DNA from: Hermodice carunculata
Taxonomy: Eukaryota; Annelida; Polychaeta; Eunicida; Amphinomidae
Assembly (NCBI GenBank): GCA_964020975.1
Contig: OZ026629.1
Location: forward strand, 52,720,231-52,784,230
Length of the DNA: 64,000 bases
Direction of reading: 5' to 3'
In this document: one piece after another, positions 49,430 through 61,800 of the stretch
How positions within the stretch are numbered: the first letter of the stretch is position 1
How the letters are laid out: each line of letters opens with the position of its first letter
Program-made: the position numbers and the translations under genes
Notes under the pieces: model-generated
Told to the model about the DNA's origin: nothing
Seen by the model: the letters and a program-made list of their open reading frames with translations, nothing else
The model's database searches: none

Positions 49430-50245
49430 AAAGGAAACGTCCGTAAACTTTTGGGTTGTGAGCATGATACCATCCACAGTTTTCAAGTTAGCCCAATATA
49501 ACTTTCAGGACTTATAGGGTATAGGAAAATGTAGGTTCCTTTCGATATTGGTGGCGCCACCTACAATATTGTTATATAGGGGTCAAAAATATGAAAATCT
49601 TGTGAACACTATCATCTATAATTTGTGGCAGATCTTCACTAAATTCGATGGGATTGTGGAGGTCAAAGTTGCTAATGATACTAGTGGCCCATCCTATAAT
49701 TTGGTGGAAATTATAAGCCAAAATGTGTTTTAAGGTATAAAATTCCATATCTTGAAAAACAATTGTTTTAGACTAGCCAAATTTAAAAGATATAGAGACA
49801 ATGTCCAAAGCTAGAATTTTATATAATATCGGTGATCTTGACCTATTTTTGTGAGGTCACCATGCCTGTAAAGTTGAAAGAGGTGATTTTGTAATGGCAG
49901 GGTGCAGCTTGCACTTCCATGGCGATGTCAGCACAGCAACAGGCCTTTAGCATCTTGTATTACATAATCTTGGTGACCTTTATCTTCTGTTCCAAGGTCA
50001 TTGAGGACATAAAGTTAAAGACTCACTCATTGTTGTCTTGGCACATGCAACAATATCCTTCACAGGAATTGCACAAATGACCTATGGTTACATGTGGAGC
50101 GAAGTGCCATCTGGTGTTTTTTTATACACTAAACGTACATAAGCTTTTAATGTTCAGAAGCTACTTGAGAAATCGCAACTTAAAAAAGAAGAGGTGCAAT
50201 ATAACCATGGTTCCAGTAGAGCATTAGGCCCATGGGCCTCTTGTT
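49430..50245 (+). repeat. Dispersed repeat family A, copy 4
   Basis: Shares CACAGTTTTCAAGTTAGCCC, AACTTTCAGGACTTATA and the terminal GCCCATGGGCCTCTTGTT with copy 2, in the same orientation and at nearly full length. Confidence 0.8.
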
Positions 50246-50329
50246 ATTAAGGTATGCTCGATAGGAGGGGACTCTTTCTATTTTTGGGTTGTCCGTCCAT
50301 CTGTCCGGATGTCCGTCAAGGTGTGCACA

Positions 50330-50982
50330 TACTCATTACTGCGATATCTACAGAATGCCTCCAGGTATTTTGCTCAAATTTGGCAATATGCTTACCTTAC
50401 CTGGCAAGATGAACTGATTAGATTTTAGCGTCACCATGACCTTATTTGAGCAAATGGCATCTTAATTACATGCCCGTTAGGGCTGTCACTGCAATCTCCC
50501 AATTGCACCAATGTATTTTCCTCAAATTTGGCAGTCTGCTGTTCTAGCATGCCAAGATGAACTGGTTAGATTTTGCTGCACCATGACCTAATTTGAACAA
50601 ATGGCAGCTTAATTATATGTTCCTTAGAGCTTGTTACTGCGATATCTCCAGAATGCTTCCATGTACTTTGCTCAAATTTTATAGTATGATTATCTTGTAG
50701 GTCAGGATGATCTGACTAGATTTTGGTGTCGTGGTGATTGAATGTCAACAAATGGTAGCCTGATTACACATTTGTCATGGCTCGTTACCATGAAATGTCC
50801 AGAATGCTTGCATGTAATTTGTTGACATTTTGCAGTATGATTATCTCACATGACAATATGAACTGATTAGATTTTGGTGTCATCATGACCTAATTTGAGT
50901 AAATGGCAGCTTTATTAGATGTTCCTTAGGGCTTGTTATTATGATATCTCCAGTATGCCTCCATGTATTATGCTCTAATTAA
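50330..50982. repeat. Tandem repeat, about 150-bp unit, 4-5 units
   Basis: The phrase ATATCTCCAGAATGCTTCCA followed by GTACTTTGCTCAAATTT recurs near 50343, 50492, 50643, 50796 and 50944. Each unit also carries GATGAACTGATTAGATTTT and CACCATGACC phrases. The array is cut at its right end by the TTAA-flanked element at 50983. Confidence 0.88.
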
Positions 50983-51411
50983 CCCTCACAGAGCTGGGAC
51001 CAAATATAATCGTTTCCATCTTTCCTCTCCTTACTGCCGGGACTGAGTATACTCGTTTAATTAAGAACGTTATTTACATCGTGTGGGTCATGTGTCTAAG
51101 GTAGTTGAAATGACGGTTATGGCATTCGATCGACTCCTGTGGTGTCAAATCTTGCAAAATTGAATTATTCCCCAACTTATTTACAATGAGCGGAATGATT
51201 TGTTGCAAGTAAACTGAAAAAGTTTGCCAAAAATAAATCGTCCAAAATGCAAATGGAGTCCCTTCGCTAGTTTTTGGCGTCATGAGCATCAAATGTGCGG
51301 TGAATTTCCTTCCCTATCTTTTACAATTGTAACAGAAAGCTTCATGCGGACTTTTTGTGTCTAAATCCGATGAGATACATGTCAACAAAAAATAATGGAG
51401 CCCTGTAAGGG
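50983..51411. mobile_element. 429-bp piggyBac-like element
   Basis: Flanked by TTAA at 50979-50982 and 51412-51415. The ends CCCTCACAGAGCTGG and the reverse complement of GGAGCCCTGTAAGGG share CCCT.ACAG.GCT. A minus-strand ORF (51074-51292) covers half of it, but its match to a piggyBac transposase is too weak to claim. Confidence 0.8.
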
Positions 51412-51415
51412 TTAA

Positions 51416-53981
51416 AGTTTGATGGGAATAAATAGGGGCCGCCCCATGGGGGGATCATAGTGAAATTTTTTATCTGGTGATAACAGAATTTGGATTACGT
51501 GGCGATGATTTGGTCATTTTCACTGGAAACAGAAACAGGATTTTGTGTGTGAGCAATGTGTACGTCTATGTGTGAAAGAATACATTTACTTGAAACTAAT
51601 TTACCTTCATTGGATTTATTAGACACTATAAAAATATACATGTATATACAACCATTTTCTGATTAAGGGTTTGGATAAAGGTGTAGAGTGGACTGGTGAG
51701 CTAAAAATCTTAAATGCTTTTTGAAAAGCAATAAGTTGCCTGCCATCCTAATACGCAATACGCATATTAATTTCCCGCCAAAAGCATGGGTTTCATGCCT
51801 GGCGTTCACGGGGGACGTGCGGGTGGCATCACTGTTACAGACAGGCCATATGCTCATTTCTCACAAACTTAGCATTTTTTTTTTTTAATTTAAGTTCACA
51901 AATTCCAAACTGCTATTCTTTTAATACTTCCCCAGCCATATATCAGAAATTTCCATCAGCCTTTAATGAGTATTCTGTATTTCTAAAATATTAGTAATAT
52001 CCCGCTTGTCCCCACAAGTACCGACCCGTATCTCGCCATATCTCACCAAGCGAGACTAGGCAATCAGGTATGCAGTTGGGGTGGGAAATTGATATGCATG
52101 TCTCCTATTGGATGTTGAATTTTGCAGTGACCAATCTCTGTACCCTCCTAAGAAATTGCAGGCACTTGAGGTATGGCTAAGCAGGTGTATTTTCGAGGAT
52201 AAAGATGGTAGATCTGGATATTTATTTGAAGAGGATACTGCTGATCAGCTGGCAGGTTGTGAGACCAATGTTGAGATCAGAGTATGACCCCCTTGTTATG
52301 ATTCTTTTAGTGTGTTGTCTTTAGATGAGGAAACAACTAGCAAAGGGTGACAGCTGGATTTTTTTGAGTTGCCTGCCAAACAGATCAGACTTGGTCACTC
52401 CCCACTGCACTTGTAAGAGGAAAGCAGAGAAAGGATGGAATGGGGTCTCCTTTTAAAAAAAAGGTGGTTGTGAAAAAAACGAAGTCCCTACATGGGCCAA
52501 GCAAGATAATGACCACAACAGGGTTAGGTAGTGATATAACTATGTTGGGGGGGGGGGGGGGGGGGGCTGTAGACTGACCACTGGAATGTCAGTGAGGATA
52601 GCTTATCAGATCTTCAGCATGAAGGCCTCTCTGTTTGGGTTCTCAGGTGAACATGTGGACAGCTTGCCTGCTGTAAGCTAGTGTTTTGGCTGGCAAGCTT
52701 GAATAATAGATTTGGGGATGGTAGTGCAGGTAGGTTGCTAAACAGAACAGATGAGTGTTCAGTTAGGACACAATCTGTTGCTGAATCTGGAAAACTGGTC
52801 ATTGCCATGGAAACTGTAGTATTGCTGCTGATAGTGGCACCATGTGGTATAAAGTGGCCAGATGTTTGTTGTTGCATCTAGGTAGAGTGGTTTGCATGAT
52901 TTCAGAGTGCCATGCCTCAGACACTTTCTCCATCCATCAATAGTGATGTCAGGCACCCTCCAACCAGCCACAAAACCTGAATGAAAATTCCAAGTTGGCA
53001 GCAATTGCTGACCTGGTAATGCTTTGGATGCCGGGTTTGCTGGCTAATATTTCATCATTTTGTCACTGATACCAGGGCTGACTTTGCAAGGAAAACCACA
53101 TTACTGCTCCTAATGGCCATGCTCACTGCTAGCTCAGCCAGGGATAAATTATGATGATGCCCGTTTATATAGTGCACCAATAGTCATCTGTTTAGGCTGA
53201 CTGAAAATCCAATATACGGGAAGCATTTTGTGATGCATGTTACTCAGGCAACCCTGATATATTTGTATTTTTCATGTTACAACTTATTGATTATCGTGCA
53301 CTTGTTGGCCAGTCATGTTGCTTGTGTGGCTTGCCGCATAACAGTAAAATTGCCGTGATGTGATCTGAAGTGCTTGCTCTGTGGGAATATAAAACAGTAC
53401 AGGTAGATGCAGCCAAGTGAGACTGGATTCCCAGCAAATGAGAGAAATGAAGGGAAAGGGGCTAAAGGGAAGGTGTAATAGTACATATAATACTGATTTG
53501 TGAATTTCATGAAGGGGGGAGGCTTTGAAATTTTCTTAATGATAAGCACCGTCTCACACCCCTCCCCCCACAAAGCCACATCTGTGATTCGAGAAGAGTT
53601 CTATGTCATCTTTATTGACCTTGTAAGTGTAGAGATCAAGTCGTTATGAAAGGACTTCATGATGATGAATGAGAATCCAAAGGAAGTGGATTAAAAATTG
53701 TTCTGAATAGCCAATAAATATAATGCTTATTGATTGCTGTGAACCGTTGCATAATTAGATTGTTGGCAGTCATGCAGCAGAATCACTTTCAAAGATGCAC
53801 AATTTCATGCATGCATACTGAACATTCTCAGTTTTGTCAACCAACTGATTATGTCATGCATTGGTAGGCCTACGCATTCATTACATGGAATGCCTGTGCA
53901 GGCTATATTATTTTATTCATCATATCTAGATGTCTCTGTCATACTGGGCCCATACAATGATTGTGTAGTTTAAAAAGGTAA
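51416..53981. other. Intron 1, unassigned
   Basis: No gene or element recognised. A run of 20 G lies at 52547-52566. The ORFs are short and lack motifs. Confidence 0.5.
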
Positions 53982-54982
53982 TTAGGGCCCCACTTCATAG
54001 ATGCTGGAGCCCTATAGTAATCAGCCGGTCTGTCTGTCTGTCCATCTGTTTTTCATTTCCGGACAATAACTTTCCACTTTATTATTCAGTTGACTTTAAA
54101 GGTAGTCAAAGTATGCTTCTAGGTCAAACCATGGCTGGGATTGTTTATGGATGACCTGAACCTCAAGATCAAGGTCAGGGGGCTTACAACTTAAGTGGAA
54201 TTTTATGCAATGTTTCCAGAACAATTCAATGCAAGTTCATCGAACTTAGTCACAATATGTATTCATACATGTCTTCGCTACATAATGCTCTGTGGCCTTG
54301 ACCTTTGACCTTTAGGTCAAAGGTTAAAGGCCGCAGGGGCATAGCAATGTAAATCTGTGTGCAATATTCCTAGAACTTAGAAGTATTTAATAGAAGTTCA
54401 TTATGTTTAGACATTTTATGTATCTAGAGGAGGGTTACTTTTGACTTGTCAATAGAAATCTTGTGGTCAAAGGTCACGGGACGGTTTGAAAAATGTTCCA
54501 TGCAGTATATAGAAGGATTTGAGAGAAATTCATCACACTTGAAAACATGGATGGAGGTAAGACCATAGTGAGTAATGCTTATGGGTGACCTTGAGGTCAA
54601 GGGTCAAGGTCATGATGGCACTGCAAAGAAAATTGGTTTCTATTTGTGAAATATCTGTGAAAATATAGGAGAGAAATTAATCATACTTGACCACTATGTT
54701 TCCAGGTAAGACTTCAAGTTTGATCATTCATGGTTGCCCTTGAGGTCAGAGGTCAAGGTCATTGTACCATTTAGTAAAATGTGTTCTATGCAGTGTGCAA
54801 CAAGGATTTCTCAAAACTTCATTACACTAAGAATACAACATGGATGATGGACCAAGGTCACACAACACAGTGAAAAAAAAAAGGTTTGGTTTCTATGCAG
54901 TATCACAGAAGTAGGAAAAGTTGCATGACTATAAAAGTATAATGCTTGCAGGGCCTTTGATGACTTGGTTATTACTCTAGTT
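53982..54982 (+). repeat. Dispersed repeat family B, copy 2
   Basis: Collinear with 47246-48335, same orientation, starting TTAGGGCCCCACTTCATAGA and ending near AATGCTTGCAGGGCC...ACTCTAG. Contains a perfect DR1 at 54743-54755 and several GGTCA half-sites. Confidence 0.85.
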
Positions 54983-55854
54983 CTGGTCTGCATTTCTCCA
55001 GTTTCTGTGGTCAAAATGGAATGGTAGGATTGCAGATAATATTGCATGTACCATTATGTTGTGAGTGCTTAATATGGAACTGCATAGAGGTAGTGCTGTT
55101 TGTGTGCAGTTGCAGGAAAGATGTCGACGGTGTGCACACTCGATTTCTGATTTGAAATATTAAAATTTTTGTTTGAATTTGATTTAGGAACACCTTTTAT
55201 TGCAAGGAACATGCCAGTACTGTATACGCAAATTTACTACGATGTACCGATAGCATTCATGGTGGGTACGCAAACGATATGTGTTTACAGAACTGCAAAA
55301 CGGGCGAGTAGCGTTAAATCAAGCCTGAAAAAAAAAAAATTTTTTTTTTGCACTGTTGAAAAAAATATTCCAACCGCACCGTTTTTCGCACACCGGGCGC
55401 GTTATAAGAAACAGAAATATTTTTAAGGCTGGCCTCAGTGCCTTAGCAAGTACATTTCAGTCAGCAAATCTCAGCCATTGCATATGTGTTATTGTATAGA
55501 ACTTACATTGTCCAAGTAAGGACCAGGTCATAAAAGTATCCTAATTTTTCTCCAGAATCATGTAAAGCTTTTGCACACACACACTAATTCTAGTCAACTT
55601 GGCCCTGACCATTTTGAGGTCACAGGAACAACAAACATGCTTATTTTCAAGCATGTGGCTTCATATGTCAAGAATCCTGTCATATTCAAAGCCAATGTGA
55701 AGTGTGGAAGCATCCTACAACTGAAAATATTAATGGTAATGTTATAGGAAGAAACTGACGAAGTTAAGGGCATCTATAGATCTTTTGGATCAGCCTGGTC
55801 CTCTATATCTTGGCTTTAAAAAAAAAATTGTTAACATTTTCATATCATGCACCA
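54983..55854. other. Intron 1, unassigned
   Basis: AT-rich with A/T homopolymers near 55328-55350. No gene or element recognised. Confidence 0.5.
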
Positions 55855-55859
55855 ATTTC

Positions 55860-56309
55860 CAGGGGTCACATTAAAGATTTTTCAGTATGGGTCCGTTGGA
55901 CCCATCTTTCTTTTTCAGGAAAAATAGTGGGTCCATGAACTGAATCGATGGGTCCAGTCTGAAATTGTGCATACTAGACTTCATTTGATGTAATTTAATC
56001 AATTGATTTTATTTGGTATAATCAACATACATCAAAATGATAAATAAATAAAACATGCAGATAATTTAAACCTAGAAACGAGCATAACATAGGGTCTCTA
56101 TGCTCACGTAGGTAACTCATTATTATAAAATTTAAGATTGAATAAAAAGTTACCAATATACCAATGTAAAAGGCTTTAAAAGTTGTTGACTGTACCAAGG
56201 ATGGATTCAGTCTACCCAGGGACCTGCTTTTAAGACTAAGTCTATAACACATCCCTGGTCTACCAAAAAATGGTTGTGGGGCTTAACCCCAAGCTTAATG
56301 TGACCCCTG
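55860..56309 (-). mobile_element. hAT-like element, copy 3 (450-bp deletion derivative)
   Basis: Ends CAGGGGTCACATTAAAG and GCTTAATGTGACCCCTG match copies 1 and 2. The interior is collinear with the first 450 bp or so of copy 2 and then jumps to the far terminus, giving a MITE-like internal deletion. The flanks ATTTC (55855-55859) and, after one extra T, ATTTC (56311-56315) suggest a 5-bp duplication. Confidence 0.9.
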
Positions 56310-56814
56310 TATTTCTTTGCTGTGTCAGATTCTGGTTTCACAGAAATCCAAACTTAACCTTGTAAAAAACAGGACAAATTTCAGATAGAGTCCAGAAAGT
56401 AAGGGAAAAATGGAAAACTCCTTCCAAGTGAATGGAGACTTGACAGGTATGCATTTCACCAAAGGAATGTGCAAGACATGAGCAGGCTTAGTAGTTTTCA
56501 TTTTCATGACTGCAGGTGTCAGGTCACGAAGAGAGTCTGAAGCTCATGAGTTCAATATTATGCTATGTTGGTGTGAAATCATAGGCTAAAGGACACAATA
56601 TTCCAACATAGAATGTAGTGCTTTTGCCACACTATGTAAATTGGTGAATTAAACATACGCATCACACATCAAGATGATGTGACATTATCATACATGTATA
56701 CATGTTTTTGTTGAATTGAGCCGGAAAAGGTTAATTTATGAACATGATATTTTGTTGGAATACATGCAGAAAATTGCATCATTTTGATATAAATGTGTCT
56801 ATTCTTTGTTTCAG

Positions 56815-56999
56815 GTACAGGAGAATCTGGCAAGAGCACATTTATCAAACAGATGCGTATCATCCATGGTACTGGGTATTCAGATGATGACAAGCGCAGT
56901 TTCATCAAGCTTGTATACCAGAACATATTTATGGCCATGAATTCAATGATACGTGCCATGGACACACTAAAAATCCCCTACAAAGATTCATCAAATGAG
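56815..56999 (+). CDS. GNAQ: G protein alpha-q subunit, coding exon 2 (residues 40-101)
   Basis: A 185-bp exon, the same length and phases as exon 2 of vertebrate GNAQ. It starts after the acceptor TTTGTTTCAG and encodes the rest of Gly40 and 61 residues: [20 protein letters not shown], then [18 protein letters not shown] and the start of the helical domain to DSSNE. The P-loop GTGESGKS (residues 40-47) contains the phosphate-binding Lys46 and the magnesium-binding Ser47. The MRIIHG stretch is conserved in the Gq class. All positions expected for nucleotide binding in this part are present. The donor GTATGT follows at 57000 in phase 0. The remaining exons (switch I-III, C-terminus) lie beyond the window. 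Confidence 0.97.
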
Positions 57000-58341
57000 G
57001 TATGTTATAGCAAATTCTGTCTTTCAAGCGATCAAGAGACATGTTACATTGCTTTCTAGATCAGGTGAAGCATCTCAAATTAGTCAGGTGTTGTCCTACA
57101 ATTTCAGTGTAGTGCTTCACCAAAGGGAAAGAAGTGTCAAAATTGTTGTTACCACCTCCAAGATTTATGACCGAGTCGTCATCTTGGAAGTGATTTTGGT
57201 CAAGGTGGTCAATATTGGGAAGAGTGGAATGCTTCATGCAATTTATGTGTCTCTTTATTGTGTTGATACGTGCACACTGCATGTTATTGACTATCAGCAT
57301 GACATGTTTCTTGTTTTTTAGCCTTCACAGATCACCATGTTGAAATTTGGCAGACTGTGAATTCAGGACGATCTGTTAAATGACATTTTTCACCTTCTAC
57401 ATTTGGTTCTTCAGTGTTAATTCGCCTTGACTGTTAGAGATTATGGTCATTATACCACTGTAAAATAGGAGAGGTCATAACCATCAGTGATACCTGGTTT
57501 AACCCAGTACACTTTTTTTGGGGGGGGGGGGAGGGTAAGTGATTGTACTTATTCTGGATTATAGATTTAAAAATGATTTGTTACAAATTACAGTTTGTAA
57601 AGTTTATGGAATTGGAATAAATACTAAGCCCAGCAAATGTGAACTGACCTCCAGTGGTCAGATAGCCTAAACCCTCTGGTGCTGCAGTATGCTATTGTAT
57701 CACATTAGATCACATCAGGAGATAGGTAGTGATAAGCACATTATTACCCCAGCCCAATAAGCAGCTTACATATTGGACAACCAGCAGAAAGAAGAAAATA
57801 GATGAGGCAGTTACATGTGGCAACATGTCAGTGTAACAAGAAAAACCTGTTGTAATAGACTGCAGCTATTGTCTTTTGGTCTAAATATTTTGCATTCTAA
57901 CCTTGGTTTACGGGGGCTTAGCAACAGCATTTTCTTGCTTAAAAGGCTTACAAGCTAACTTTCTGTTACTGGCTTGTAATGTATGCAGCATGAGAAAGCA
58001 ACTGAGAAGGTTCACAATCACAAAAGAAAAAAAACATGTACAAGCAAGTACCTGGTAACTGGCATTCAAATATTGTAATGAATATTAAAATTCATATATT
58101 GCATTTTTCAGATTTTGAGAGTTTTAATAAATTTTGGTCATATATTGGACACAGAATTAAAACAAAATTGAAAATATGGAGTGGTGCTGGGTTGCACATG
58201 GATTGTACCAGGGGTGGCCTAGTGGGTGTGGGTGGAAGGTAGTCCTTGTGTGGCGCACATAGGGATTACCCTATTAATTATTTAAAGGAAATTAGGACAT
58301 TAACTTTTGTTGTTTCAAATTACCTTGAAAACTTATTAAGT
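57000..58341 (+). other. Gq intron 2, first part, unassigned
   Basis: Follows the phase-0 donor GTATGT. No coding exon resembling Gq exon 3 was found. A G run lies near 57520-57530. Nothing else is recognised. Confidence 0.6.
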
Positions 58342-58896
58342 CACAGTGTGTTTACCGCAGTGCATCTTGGGGGATCGCCAGGGACAAGGTCAAAGCAGCA
58401 CATATAGTATAACACAGTTGTGGTCGTAGTATGGCTGATGTCCTTGTAATATTAGATGAAAACAGTGTCCGTGGGGCAAAACTACCTTCTACAATTGTAG
58501 AAGACAACTGTCAGGAAAAGCTACAATGATGGCTGTGCTGTCGGGGGTTCAGTTCAAGTTGTGGGGAATCTAAACAAAGTCTGTGCACAGCAAGTTTTCA
58601 CAGATTTCTTGATAAGTTTGATCCAGGTTTTCCTCTTTGTTTTGTCGGACGGCAACTGGTAAAAGCTGAGTCCAGTTATCCCCTTAGAACTTCTGCTCTT
58701 CGGCAGGCAACATTTTTAACATTTGGCATTTTGTAACTATCTCTGATCAGAACTTGAACACACGTGTATCACACTGGCAAGAGTTAACACGTCATCTAAC
58801 GTACTACTCCACTGTGAGTCTGAACTGCTGGCTGAGTTTGTCCCTGGGAGTTTGTCCCCGGCAATCCCCAAGATGCATTGCGGTAAACACGCTGTG
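58342..58896. mobile_element. Putative TIR element, about 555 bp
   Basis: The left arm (58342-58387) and right arm (58852-58896) are inverted copies of about 45 bp with a few differences, sharing GTTTACCGCA.TGCATCTTGG. The flanks have no clear duplication. No ORF with a recognisable motif. Superfamily unknown. Confidence 0.65.
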
Positions 58897-61800
58897 GTGT
58901 AATAAGGCGACAGGGTAATTGAGGACCAGGCTTGTTCATGTGGCACAACTTTGCAACTGACACACAGAGGTGTAGGAGTAACAAAGTATGTGCAATGGAG
59001 CCATTCAGTTTCAAGAAGTATCACAGTTGTCTATCTTGTTCTCCCTTGAAGCATACATGAAACAAAATTTATACAATAAATGCAGTGTATTATTCTTTGG
59101 TGTTGAGCTTCGTGTGAAAGCTGTAAATGTTTTAAAATTTAGATTTATTAAAAGGTATGCCAGCAGTGCAACACTTGCATTTTGATTGTTCGAATTTTGT
59201 CACTGACCCAGGGGGAAAAAATCACAGAGGAAGAGACAAGATTATGTTTTGCAGTTTCATTTTTTAAACTGAATTACCCTTCATTTTTAACATTAGCCAC
59301 CAGATGCACATTATTATGGACCAGTGAAATCCTGGGTTAAATGCTATGACAATGTTACATACTGATAAGAGACCCCAAACCATCTGATTTTGTGCAAAAT
59401 TTGTGTAGCCTGTGCGGAATGAGTGAAGTAGGCCATATGGGTGCCTGGGAATAGGGATGACCTGGGGTGCAGGCCTGCATGCATTAATAGCTGTCAATAC
59501 TGTATAGCAGACCAACAAACCACAGTATATTGATCTTTTGTATTGGCTACCTATGTACTATTCTGGGAATCCTCCTGAAATCCATATTTGAAGGAGTTGT
59601 GCTTGTCCATTGAGGTTTTATGCAACAGTATGGGGTTATCAGCAGTGCAAAGTACTGCAGTAGTTACAACTGAAACCAATGGCTGTGAGTCTGTTGACTT
59701 TGTATTTGGTGTGGTCCAGTAAAGCTACATCAATAATTATATTATATACATAAATCCTGGTCATGCTACTATGACTCAGTGTGTGGGTTATTGTTTTGGT
59801 GCCACTGGGCAGCTGACCTACATATTCATTAAATGAGCCAGACCCAAAACTGTCTGCCATGTTCCTCCAGGCTAGAGATCATAATGTGGAGCAGACATGG
59901 AAGTGGGTCATATAAATAAACATAATTAACAAGTCTAGAGCCTGAGGGGACATACTTGTCCACATTTGTAATCTGATATTCCGCATTGTTAGTTTTTGAT
60001 ATTAAATGTTATATGCCAAGTTTAACCTAACATGTTACATACAGATACTGAAATTAATGTTTGATGATTGGCTTTTTGTTACAGAATAAAATTTACATCA
60101 ATGCATGTGTACTTTATATACAGATTTACTAACAGTCTTGATTGTTAAAAAAGAATGTAATGCTGACTTTATAAAAGTAAAACCTTGTGTATAAATATTG
60201 TATCCTTTGTGCTAATAAACTGGAGTGTTGTTTTTTAAGCAAACATGAATAGATGTGTATTTCATTTGCTTAATGTTCAGATATAGTCATAAAAAACTGG
60301 AGCTAATCTGATGATGTTCCTCAGCGTGGAGTAAAGTAAAAACATAAACTGTAAAAAAACAAAAAAAGAGAGAAAAGAAAGAAATGTTTGGTGATGATAT
60401 TGAATACAAGATTATATTTCAAAGTATTATTGTGGTGTTTACATACATGGTGAAATTTGTATCTAAACCATATTCTCTTTGTGTCATCTTTATTCCTCTC
60501 CGTCTATAGCAACTGGTAAGTGGCCAAATCACAATAATTAACAATTTGACCCTGTTGCAGGGATTGAATGCATTGTGTTCTCATTCTTGTTGTATCCAGT
60601 CCTGTGGCAGAAAATCTGGTGATATTTATGCAAATTTCAGTGTTAAATGGATTTATTTGGGACACCATTCAGGATAGATATGTTTGGAATGAAATGTAAA
60701 TTAGGAAAGGACACTACAGCACAATGAAAAACTATCGTTCTGTTGATACAGTTCTGAGAGTGGTGAATTATGTTAATTGGTATGGTCCAGTTGGTTACAT
60801 GTAATCACTTTGGAGAAACACAAAACACATGCATGTTTATTAGTGCACATATCCATTGTCATTGTCACATTGACTCCCAGCCAGTTTGTCATGTCAGTTG
60901 TCACTGGGCCTGAAGTATGATCATAATTGTGCGCTTGTCCAGTGACATGGTTTTCTGACTGGGAGGGGGGAAGCAAAAAAAAAAAAAAAAAAAAACCCTA
61001 GAAAATACCATTTACATGGCTCAAAATAAACAACTAAAATTCATAAATAAGGCTTTTTAAAATATCAGTTAAGAATGCTTAGTTTGAGCACCAGCAAAGG
61101 TAAAAATTTGCTAGCCATCTATAAAATTGACCAGTATTTGGATGGAGACAGGTACTAATTTTAAGCCCTATATGATGTAAAACTTGTCTTGAAAGACCAC
61201 CCTTTGGGATAAATTACAGTCTTTCAAGACAGGTAGTCTTTCATAAGATGAAAGTTACCAAGCAGAGTATCCTGAAAAGGTGGTCTTTCAAGACAGGTAG
61301 TCTCATTGGAGTGGTCTGGTAAGACAGGGACCACAGCATTTGGATCACAGTAAAACCGTCTGAGAACTTGAGAAATATTATGGAAATTATTATGAAACAA
61401 AACAGTGTATGGCAAATGATGACACTGAGTTCTACATGGGTGTTTTGAAAATTCAGTACAAATACCAATCTTGGTAAGACATTTAATGCTGTGGTCAAAA
61501 GTACTGTGAATGCATTTTGCATTCAAATGCCCTTGCGAATGTTGTTGACAACATAAAAACCGTTTTCTTTGGATTGCTTTATTTTTGAAAATAGAGAATG
61601 CAATGCATTAAGAAAAGAAAAACAAAATTCTGTCATGTAACTAGTGCATCATTTGCAGCTGGAAATGGTACTGCTTCATAAAAAGTCTAATACAGGGAAA
61701 AAGTGCCAAGTGAAGGGCTACTTCTGAAGTATTCACAGTTTACTACTCTTGTCAGAATGATGAAAATTTTGTTGATAGAGAGATCCAGACAGTATGAATC

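Larger units (their letters stand above)
15079..56814 (+). other. Gq intron 1 (41,736 bp, phase 1)
   Basis: The donor GTAAGT at 15079-15084 and the acceptor TTCTTTGTTTCAG ending at 56814 match consensus, and joining the exons restores GGT for Gly40 of the GTGESGKS loop. The intron is filled with hAT-like, piggyBac-like and Penelope-like copies and dispersed repeats (listed separately). No nested host gene was found on either strand. Confidence 0.93.

Noticed and set aside
51074-51292. Minus-strand ORF in the 50983 element as a piggyBac transposase fragment
   Set aside because: Only a vague LIV..N-type resemblance; too weak to claim.
52547-52566. Run of 20 G (and similar runs at 18409, 18727 and 29414) as a functional G-quadruplex
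   Set aside because: Homopolymer runs of this kind are common and prone to sequencing error; no context supports a function.
61183-61335. Inverted GGTCTTTCAAGACAGG phrases as a complete transposon
   Set aside because: The ends and flanking duplication could not be defined; noted only as a repeat fragment.
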